DNA of 11,568 bases from Clostridium sp. CAG:1013 (GTDB taxonomy: Bacteria > Bacillota > Clostridia > Oscillospirales > Acutalibacteraceae), in the NCBI GenBank assembly GCA_000432995.1, contig HF972680.1, positions 62,038 to 73,605 of the forward strand. Reading direction: 5' to 3'. Shown here one piece after another: positions 5,783 through 11,568 of the stretch. Under the pieces are notes generated by a model, which made no database searches, was not told where the DNA came from, and saw only the letters and a program-made list of their open reading frames with translations. Each line of letters starts with the position of its first letter. The stretch's first letter is position 1. A program made the position numbers and the translations under genes.

Positions 5783-7164
5783 AACTGTGGAAAGGCCGCT
5801 TCCAGAAGGAAGCCGATCCCAAGACAAACGATTTTAATTCCAGCATCTCCATTGACAGCCGGATGTACCACGAGGATATTCAGGGCAGCATCGCTCACGC
5901 TACCATGCTGGGAGAGTGCGGGATCATCGACAAAAGTGAAAGTGAGAAGATTATCGAGGGGCTGAAAGGCATCCTGGCGGATCTGGACTCCGGCGCTCTG
6001 GCTATCGATCCGGACGCGGAAGACATCCACACCTTTGTGGAAGGAGAGCTCACCGCCCGCATCGGCGACGCTGGAAAGCGGCTCCACACCGCTCGCAGCC
6101 GGAACGACCAGGTGGCGCTGGATGTGCGTCTGACTCTCCGCAAGGACTGCGCCGGAGTGAAAGCCCAGCTGAAAGACTTCGTGAAGGTCCTGTGCCAGAA
6201 GGCGGAGCAGTACAGTGCCACGGTGATGCCCGGCTACACCCACATGCAGCGTGCTCAGCCCATCACTTTTGGTCACCACCTGATGGCCTACGCGGAGATG
6301 GTGCTGCGGGATATCTCCCGCCTGGAAGACGCCTTAAAGCGTATGGACGTGATGCCTTTGGGCAGCGGAGCTCTGGCTGGTACCACTTATCCTCTGGACC
6401 GGACCATCACCGCCAAGCTGCTGGGATTTTCCCAGGTGAGCCAGAACAGCCTGGACGGCGTCTCCGATCGGGACTTTTGCGCGGAGATCGCCTTTGACGC
6501 CTCCTTAATCATGGTGCACCTGTCTCGATTCTGCGAGGAGCTGGTGCTGTGGTGTTCCTGGGAGTTCCAGTTCATCGAGCTGGACGACGCTTTTTCCACT
6601 GGCTCCAGCATTATGCCTCAGAAAAAGAACCCGGATATTGCGGAGCTGATCCGCGGCAAGAGCGGCCGGGTATTCGGCGACCTGATGGCCCTGCTCTCCA
6701 TGATGAAGGGCCTGCCTCTGGCCTACAACAAGGACATGCAGGAGGACAAGGAAGCGGTGTTCGACGCGGTGGACACCATCAAGCTGTGCCTGACGCCTTT
6801 GATCCCTATGGTGGAGACCATGACCGTGAAAGAGGACAAAATGCGGGCTGCGGCAGCCGGTGGGTTCATCAACGCCACCGACTGCGCCGACTACCTGGTG
6901 GCAGAGAAGGGCTTGCCCTTCCGTGACGCCTATAAGATCACAGGAGAGCTGGTGGCCCTGTGCATCCAGAAGGGGCTCACTTTGGAGACCTTGCCTTTGG
7001 AGGAATACAAGAATATTTGCGACAGCTTCGACGAGGGTGTGTATCAGGCCATTTCGTTGGAGAAGTGCGTAGGCGGACGGAAAGTGCTGGGCGGACCCGC
7101 CCCGGAAAACGTGAAAGCCCAAGCCAAGCGTGTTCTGAAGCTGCTGGAAGAGGAGGTCAACTGA
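5779..7164 (+). CDS. argH: Argininosuccinate lyase
   Basis: Cytoplasmic enzyme, usually a homotetramer, that splits argininosuccinate into arginine and fumarate, the final step of the pathway. 461 residues, typical for the family. Fumarase/aspartase superfamily landmarks are present: TARSRNDQVALD at about 104-115, the active-site YTHMQRAQP at 153-161 (H155), and the signature GSSIMPQKKNPDIAEL from 275, with the catalytic serine at about 277 in the mobile loop. The start overlaps the NUDIX stop by four bases, with AGGAAAGGA about ten bases upstream. The stop lies one base before the argC start, so argH and argC are also tightly coupled. No defect seen. Confidence 0.98.
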   Translation: MKLWKGRFQKEADPKTNDFNSSISIDSRMYHEDIQGSIAHATMLGECGIIDKSESEKIIEGLKGILADLDSGALAIDPDAEDIHTFVEGELTARIGDAGKRLHTARSRNDQVALDVRLTLRKDCAGVKAQLKDFVKVLCQKAEQYSATVMPGYTHMQRAQPITFGHHLMAYAEMVLRDISRLEDALKRMDVMPLGSGALAGTTYPLDRTITAKLLGFSQVSQNSLDGVSDRDFCAEIAFDASLIMVHLSRFCEELVLWCSWEFQFIELDDAFSTGSSIMPQKKNPDIAELIRGKSGRVFGDLMALLSMMKGLPLAYNKDMQEDKEAVFDAVDTIKLCLTPLIPMVETMTVKEDKMRAAAAGGFINATDCADYLVAEKGLPFRDAYKITGELVALCIQKGLTLETLPLEEYKNICDSFDEGVYQAISLEKCVGGRKVLGGPAPENVKAQAKRVLKLLEEEVN

Positions 7165-7165
7165 C

Positions 7166-8206
7166 ATGGAAAAGATCAAAGTTGGCGTGGTGGGTGCCAC
7201 GGGCTATGCTGGCAGCGAGATCTGCCGGCTGATTCTGGGCCACCCCCAGGCGGAACTGACTGCCATCAGTTCGGTGAGCTTTGAAGGTATGGCCCTCAGC
7301 GAGGTGTACCCCGCCTATTACCAGCTGTGCGATATGGTCTGCGGTACTCAGGAGGAAGTGGTGGAGAAAAGCGACGTGATCTTCGCTGCTCTGCCTCATG
7401 GACTTTCCCAGGAACTGGGAGCTCAGTGTTACGCCTTGGGAAAGACCTTCATTGACATGGGGGCGGACTTCCGCCTGGAAAGCGAAGAAGAGTATCAAGA
7501 GTGGTACGGCGGGACCTACCAGGACAAGGCTCTCCACCAGGAAGCGGTCTACGGTCTGCCGGAGTTTTTCCGGGAGAAGATCAAGGGGAAGAAGCTCATC
7601 GCCAACCCGGGCTGCTACACCACCGCGGTGCCTCTGGCTCTGGTTCCTGCCTTGGAAGCGGGTTTCATTGAGCCCCAGGGCATCATCGCAGACTGCAAGT
7701 CCGGCGTCACCGGCGCGGGCAGAAAGCCCAGCCAGTCCAACCACTACCCGGAACTGAACGAGAGCTTCACCGCCTATAAGGTGGCCAATCATCGCCATAC
7801 TCCTGAGATCGAGCAGACTCTGTCCAAAATCTCCGGCGAAAAGCTGAAGCTCACCTTTGTGCCTCACCTGCTGCCCATCAACCGGGGAATTCTGGCTACC
7901 TGCTACGCCAAGCTGAAGCCCGGCGTCACCGAGGAACAACTGTGGGACGCCTACCACGCCCGCTACGACGGAGAATACTTTGTCCGCCTGCTGAAGAAGG
8001 GCCAGGTGGCTAACGTGAAGAACGTCCACTACAGCAATTTCTGTGATGTGTCCCTTTTTGTGGACAGCCGCACCAGCACTTTCGTAGCCATCTCCGCCAT
8101 TGACAACATGGTGAAGGGCGCCGCCGGCCAGGCTATCCAGAATATGAATTTGAGTTTCGGTTTGGAGGAGACCACTGGCCTGAAACTGGTTCCTCCCGCG
8201 TTTTAA
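7166..8206 (+). CDS. argC: N-acetyl-gamma-glutamyl-phosphate reductase
   Basis: NADPH-dependent reduction of N-acetylglutamyl phosphate to N-acetylglutamate semialdehyde, the third step toward ornithine. 346 residues, the standard length of the type 1 enzyme. The nucleotide-binding motif GVVGATGYAGSE is at 7-18. The catalytic cysteine is C150 in ANPGCYTTAVPL. The conserved DCKSGVTGAGRKPS and the histidine-bearing ANHRHTPEIEQ (207-217) follow in family order. GAGGAGG inside the end of argH serves as ribosome site, and only one base separates the two genes. A 42-base gap precedes argJ. Confidence 0.98.
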   Translation: MEKIKVGVVGATGYAGSEICRLILGHPQAELTAISSVSFEGMALSEVYPAYYQLCDMVCGTQEEVVEKSDVIFAALPHGLSQELGAQCYALGKTFIDMGADFRLESEEEYQEWYGGTYQDKALHQEAVYGLPEFFREKIKGKKLIANPGCYTTAVPLALVPALEAGFIEPQGIIADCKSGVTGAGRKPSQSNHYPELNESFTAYKVANHRHTPEIEQTLSKISGEKLKLTFVPHLLPINRGILATCYAKLKPGVTEEQLWDAYHARYDGEYFVRLLKKGQVANVKNVHYSNFCDVSLFVDSRTSTFVAISAIDNMVKGAAGQAIQNMNLSFGLEETTGLKLVPPAF

Positions 8207-8248
8207 AGAAAGCGTTCTATAAAGTTAAGTAGAGAGGGGAAATGACCC

Positions 8249-9463
8249 ATGAAGATGATCGAAGGCGGTGTGACCGCGGCCCAGGGCTTTGTTGCCGGGG
8301 GTATTCACTGCGGCATTCGCAAGAATAAATCCAAGCCCGACCTGGCTATGATTTACAGCGAGACGCCCTGCGCGGCAGCTGCTGTGTACACCCAGAACCT
8401 GGTGAAGGGCGCGCCTATTCTGGTGACCAAGAAAAACATCGAAAACGGCTACGCTAAAGCGGTGATCTGTAACTCCGGCAACGCCAACACCTGCAACGCT
8501 GACGGTGTGGAAAAGGCGGAAGCTATGTGTGATCTCACCGCCAAAGCCTTGGGCATCGATCCCCAGGACGTAGTGGTGGCTTCCACTGGCGTTATCGGCC
8601 AGGTGCTTCCTTTGGAGCCCATTGAGGCTGGCATCCCGGAGCTGGTGAAAGTCCTGAGTCCGGAGGGGTCCAACGGGGCCGCTACCGCTATCATGACCAC
8701 CGATACCATCGCCAAGGAAGCGGCGGCGGAGGTGGAGATCGGCGGCAAGACCGTGCGTATGGGCGGCATTTCCAAGGGCAGCGGCATGATCCATCCCAAC
8801 ATGGCCACCATGCTGTGCTTTGTCACCACCGACTGCGCCATCACTCCCGCCATGCTGGACAAGGCCATCCATCAGGTGACGGACAAGACCTTCAACATGA
8901 TCAGTGTAGACGGGGACACCTCCACCAACGACACCTTCGCCATTCTGGCCAACGGCGCCGCCGGTAATGAGGAGATTACCCAGGAGGGGCCGGAATACGA
9001 AGCCTTTGTGGAAGCTCTGGAAGCTGTGTGCCGGAAGCTCTCCAAGCTGATGGCTGGTGACGGTGAGGGCGCTACCAAACTGTTGGTGTGCAAGGTGGAC
9101 GGCGCCGCTGATCTGGATATGGCAAAGACCGTTTCCAAGAGCGTGATCTGCTCCACTCTGTTTAAGGCTGCCATGTTTGGCGCCGACGCAAACTGGGGCC
9201 GTGTGCTGTGTGCCATCGGGTATTCCGGGGCGGCGGTGGACGTGAATAAGATTGACGTGTCCTTCCGTTCCGCGAAAGGTCAGGTGGACGTATGCAAAAA
9301 CGGTGCTGGTATCCCCTTCTCTGAAGAGGAAGCCTCTCTGGTGCTGGGCGAACATGACATCGATATTTTGGTTCACCTCCATATGGGCGAGGTGAGCGCC
9401 GAGGCTTACGGCTGCGACCTGACCTACGACTACGTGAAGATCAACGGGGATTACCGCACCTGA
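8249..9463 (+). CDS. argJ: Glutamate N-acetyltransferase / ornithine acetyltransferase
   Basis: Transfers acetyl from N-acetylornithine to glutamate, recycling the acetyl group. Bifunctional members can also use acetyl-CoA and so start the pathway; sequence alone does not settle which type this is. 404 residues. The self-cleavage site is in KGSGMIHPNMATML: the nucleophile should be T187 after A186, giving an alpha chain of 186 residues and a beta chain of 218. Other family segments are NSGNANTCNADG, VDGDTSTNDT, NWGRVLCAIGYSGA and the C-terminal end KINGDYRT. GAGGGG lies nine bases before the start; an out-of-frame ATG at 8242 is ignored. The stop overlaps the next ORF as TGATG. No argA or argE is visible here, which fits the cyclic pathway. 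Confidence 0.98.
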   Translation: MKMIEGGVTAAQGFVAGGIHCGIRKNKSKPDLAMIYSETPCAAAAVYTQNLVKGAPILVTKKNIENGYAKAVICNSGNANTCNADGVEKAEAMCDLTAKALGIDPQDVVVASTGVIGQVLPLEPIEAGIPELVKVLSPEGSNGAATAIMTTDTIAKEAAAEVEIGGKTVRMGGISKGSGMIHPNMATMLCFVTTDCAITPAMLDKAIHQVTDKTFNMISVDGDTSTNDTFAILANGAAGNEEITQEGPEYEAFVEALEAVCRKLSKLMAGDGEGATKLLVCKVDGAADLDMAKTVSKSVICSTLFKAAMFGADANWGRVLCAIGYSGAAVDVNKIDVSFRSAKGQVDVCKNGAGIPFSEEEASLVLGEHDIDILVHLHMGEVSAEAYGCDLTYDYVKINGDYRT

Positions 9464-9813
9464 TGACCGGAAAGGGGGAACGTCCCTTGAACGTAAAGCG
9501 GAAAGACCAACCGGGGCTTGGACCTTGGGACATTGCCGCTGGAGTCATGGCGGGTCTGCTTTTTCTGGATCTGCTCAGTTTTCTTGTCCTTCTGGTGGTG
9601 GGGGTGGATCTGCTGCTGATCTACGCTCTGGAAATGGGCGTGGTGACGGCGGTGTTCCTGCTGCTGGGAATGGGATTGTATTTCGCGGGAAAACGCAGGT
9701 TGGTCAAGGTGTGGCGGCGGGTCCTGCTGGGATCGCTGTTCGCCGGCGGGGCCATGATGGTGTTTTTCTGCGCAGCTTTGGTGGCGCTGATCGCATTTAG
9801 TTCCAGTCTCTAA
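9463..9813 (+). CDS. Small three-helix membrane protein A, unknown function
   Basis: I do not recognise this 116-residue protein. It has a basic N-terminus (residues 1-20), then three predicted membrane helices at about 23-47, 50-74 and 88-112, with a positively charged loop KRRLVKVWRR at 77-86 that should be cytoplasmic. No catalytic motif, signal peptide or cysteine pair is seen. The ATG at 9463 overlaps the argJ stop as TGATG, implying reinitiation. A TTG at 9487, eight bases after AAAGGGGG, is an alternative start that would give 108 residues. The ATG is preferred because it brings P8, P17, W22-D23 and V28-M29 into the same numbering as the neighbouring protein. It is therefore probably one of two diverged paralogues. 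A transport or accessory role linked to arginine is possible but unsupported. Confidence 0.75.
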   Translation: MTGKGERPLNVKRKDQPGLGPWDIAAGVMAGLLFLDLLSFLVLLVVGVDLLLIYALEMGVVTAVFLLLGMGLYFAGKRRLVKVWRRVLLGSLFAGGAMMVFFCAALVALIAFSSSL

Positions 9814-9830
9814 GCGAGGAGAGAGGTTTT

Positions 9831-10211
9831 ATGGAAAAGAAAGAGCCCAAACCCCGGAAACTGCGATGGGACGGAAAGCCTGCTTTCTGTGTATGGGACG
9901 GCTTTGGCGTGGTGATGAGCCTGGTGCTGATTGCTTACCCTATCTGGTTCTTCCTAATGATGGCCAGGATTCTGCCCTCCCCAGCGGACAGCGGCCCTGA
10001 TATTTCTCAGGGCATCCTCAGTGGGGCGCTGGCTGCGGTGGGATTCGTGTATTTCCTTGTTCGGTGGAAACGGATGCTGAAAGTTACCAGCGCTTTTGTG
10101 ATGGTGGGCGTGATCCTGTGCATGATCGTCGTTCTGTTCTATTTGGTGTATTGGAGCGCGAGTATGTCCATAGAACCGTATATCCATGAAAAGCTGTATG
10201 GGGATTCTTAA
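9831..10211 (+). CDS. Small three-helix membrane protein B, unknown function
   Basis: Unrecognised 126-residue protein with the same plan as its upstream neighbour: a basic N-terminus (KKEPKPRKLRWDGKP), W22-D23 just before helix 1 (about 24-46), helix 2 (about 62-79), a basic loop RWKRMLKV (78-85) and helix 3 (about 86-109). A short acidic/aromatic tail follows. Helices 1 and 2 are joined by a polar loop (about 47-60) that should face outward. A ribosome site GAGGAG lies nine bases before the ATG. It follows protein A by 17 bases and precedes argB by 22, so it is transcribed with the arginine genes. No catalytic motif is visible. The two may act as a hetero-oligomer. Confidence 0.8.
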   Translation: MEKKEPKPRKLRWDGKPAFCVWDGFGVVMSLVLIAYPIWFFLMMARILPSPADSGPDISQGILSGALAAVGFVYFLVRWKRMLKVTSAFVMVGVILCMIVVLFYLVYWSASMSIEPYIHEKLYGDS

Positions 10212-10233
10212 AAGTAAGTGAGGGAGTAGAGCC

Positions 10234-11085
10234 ATGGAAATTTCAAACAACGAACGGGCGAAGGTGCTTGTCCAAGCCCTGCCCTATATCAAGAAATACG
10301 CCGGTAAGACTGTAGTGGTGAAGTACGGCGGCAATGCCATGATCGACGAGGGCCTGAAAAACGACGTGATGAACGATATCGTGCTGATGCAGCTGGTAGG
10401 CATCAACGTGGTACTGGTTCACGGCGGCGGGCCGGAGATCAACGCTATGCTGAAAAAGATCGGCAAAGAGGGAAAATTCCTTAACGGCATGCGTGTCACT
10501 GACCAGGAGACTATGGACATTGTCCAGCAGGTGCTGGCGGGTAAGGTAAATAAAGATCTGGTCCAGCGTCTGGAGGATGCCGGTGGCAAGGCTGTGGGCC
10601 TGTGCGGCCTGGACGGTTCATTGCTGAAGGCAGACCAGCTGGATACAGAGCTGGGTTTTGTGGGGGAGATTCGGGAAGTGAATACCCAGATCCTGCAAAA
10701 CGCCGCGGATAACGGTTATGTGCCCATCGTCTCTACGGTGGCGGCTGGGTATCACGGAGAGGTGTTCAACATTAACGCCGACGTGGCCGCTGCCCGGATT
10801 GCCGCCTCACTGTCTGCCATGAAGCTGATCCTGATGACCGACGTACGGGGACTTCTCCGGGACAAAGACGACGAGGACAGCCTGATCCCTGTGGTGAACG
10901 TCAGCGACGTGAGCCGCCTGAAAAAGGAAGGGATCATCTCCGGAGGCATGATCCCCAAGATCGACTGCTGCGTTGACGCAGTGCGCCGGGGTGTGGGAAG
11001 AGCCCACATCATCGACGGCCGGACACCCCACTCCATTCTGGTGGAGCTGTTTACCGACGAAGGCATCGGCACGATGTTCTATTAA
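10234..11085 (+). CDS. argB: Acetylglutamate kinase
   Basis: Phosphorylates N-acetylglutamate with ATP; the usual control point when the acetyl group is recycled by ArgJ. 283 residues of the amino acid kinase fold. K30-Y31-G32-G33, HGGGP at 63-67, RVTD at 87-90, FNINADVAAARIA around 178-190, TDVRGL and SGGMIPK with K242 cover the nucleotide and substrate sites. The N-terminal helix (NERAKVLVQALPYIKKYAGK) and the C-terminal HSILVELFTDEGIGT agree with the hexameric arginine-inhibited class (established for Thermotoga and Pseudomonas enzymes), so feedback inhibition by arginine is inferred. GAGGGAG lies seven bases before the start. Confidence 0.98.
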   Translation: MEISNNERAKVLVQALPYIKKYAGKTVVVKYGGNAMIDEGLKNDVMNDIVLMQLVGINVVLVHGGGPEINAMLKKIGKEGKFLNGMRVTDQETMDIVQQVLAGKVNKDLVQRLEDAGGKAVGLCGLDGSLLKADQLDTELGFVGEIREVNTQILQNAADNGYVPIVSTVAAGYHGEVFNINADVAAARIAASLSAMKLILMTDVRGLLRDKDDEDSLIPVVNVSDVSRLKKEGIISGGMIPKIDCCVDAVRRGVGRAHIIDGRTPHSILVELFTDEGIGTMFY

Positions 11086-11152
11086 GCAAGTGTCATATAG
11101 CCTGTAAACAAGGGTTTAGATGGTTTTTCAGCTTTTTTAGGGAGTGATTTCC

Positions 11153-11568
11153 ATGACGTTTGAACAGATCAAAGACCAAGATCAAGCCTATATCCTCCAC
11201 ACCTACGGCCGGGTGGATGCTGCCCTGGTCAAGGGCAAAAACGCCCGCGCCTGGGACGTGGAGGGGAAAGAATATATCGATTTCACCGCGGGCATCGGAG
11301 TGAATGCCCTGGGTTACAGTGACCCCGAATGGGCTGCCGCTGTGGCAAAGCAGGCCGGTGAGATCCAGCACATGTGCAACTACTATTATTGCCCGGAAAA
11401 CACCGCTTTGGCTCAGGAGCTGAGCCAGGCTTCCGGTATGGCAAAAGCCTTCTTCTGCAACTCCGGAGCCGAGGCCAACGAGTGCGCCGTGAAGGTGGCC
11501 CGGAAATATGGGGAAAAGCGGGGCGACTATAAGATCGTCACGCTGGTGAACTCCTTCCACGGCCGCAC
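11153..11568 (+). CDS. argD: Acetylornithine aminotransferase, N-terminal part, cut by window end
   Basis: PLP-dependent enzyme that converts N-acetylglutamate semialdehyde to N-acetylornithine using glutamate. Only 138 codons are in the window; the family is about 390-400 residues, so roughly two thirds lie beyond the edge, including the PLP lysine. Visible class III aminotransferase landmarks are GKEYIDFTAGIGVNALGYSD (38-57), FCNSGAEANECAVKVARKYG (101-120, cofactor phosphate region) and NSFHGR (133-138). AGGGAG lies eight bases before the ATG. It follows argB by 67 bases; no clear terminator lies between, so it probably belongs to the same operon. Identification as argD rather than another ornithine-type aminotransferase rests on sequence and operon context. 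Confidence 0.95.
   Translation, partial: MTFEQIKDQDQAYILHTYGRVDAALVKGKNARAWDVEGKEYIDFTAGIGVNALGYSDPEWAAAVAKQAGEIQHMCNYYYCPENTALAQELSQASGMAKAFFCNSGAEANECAVKVARKYGEKRGDYKIVTLVNSFHGR

Noticed and set aside
7157..8029. 290-codon open frame on the minus strand opposite argC
   Set aside because: Antisense shadow of argC; no sign of a separate protein family.
8225..9382. 385-codon open frame on the minus strand opposite argJ
   Set aside because: Typical antisense shadow of a GC3-biased gene: His/Gly-rich, no domain, no ribosome site, fully inside argJ and its leader.
11086..11152. Short stem TAAAC-AAGG-GTTTA between argB and argD as a terminator
   Set aside because: A five-pair AT-rich stem followed by only a broken T-run is too weak; argD is likely to be co-transcribed.

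Overview
The window reads as chromosomal DNA from a moderately GC-rich Gram-positive anaerobe of the class Clostridia. The most likely group is the Oscillospiraceae (Flavonifractor / Pseudoflavonifractor-like). This is an inference from strong GGAGG-type ribosome sites, codon use, the clostridial sigma/anti-sigma pair and a Gram-positive type ARG box; no species can be named from sequence reading alone. All real genes found are protein-coding. I saw no tRNA, rRNA, CRISPR array, insertion sequence or phage gene.

Layout. (1) 98-2661, minus strand: a two-gene operon encoding an ECF-like sigma-70 family factor and, overlapping it by ATGA, a 668-residue membrane-anchored protein that is probably its anti-sigma or sensor partner. 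The outer part of the partner consists of three related domains. (2) 2662-2932: a divergent intergenic region with candidate promoters and a dyad symmetry. (3) 2933-3682, plus strand: a TVP38/TMEM64 (VTT domain) membrane protein, closed by a clear intrinsic terminator at 3717-3749. (4) 3809-3860: a good ARG box just upstream of a strong sigmaA-type promoter. (5) 3922 to the right edge: a long arginine biosynthesis operon in the order argG - NUDIX hydrolase - argH - argC - argJ - two small membrane proteins - argB - argD. argD is cut by the window end.

How the genes work together. ArgJ recycles the acetyl group from N-acetylornithine onto glutamate. ArgB phosphorylates N-acetylglutamate, ArgC reduces the phosphate to the semialdehyde, and ArgD transaminates it to N-acetylornithine. 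ArgJ then releases ornithine. After carbamoylation of ornithine (ArgF, carbamoyl phosphate synthase; not in this window), ArgG and ArgH convert citrulline to arginine. The ARG box implies repression by an ArgR/AhrC-type regulator with arginine as co-repressor, and ArgB carries features of the arginine-inhibited class, so both transcription and enzyme activity appear to be feedback controlled.

The least expected parts are three. A NUDIX hydrolase with an intact catalytic box is translationally coupled to argH. A pair of small three-helix membrane proteins, which look like diverged paralogues, sits between argJ and argB. The sigma factor partner carries a triplicated extracytoplasmic domain. 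None of these is proven to be a new system, but they are the places where the sequence holds something a standard pathway description would not explain.
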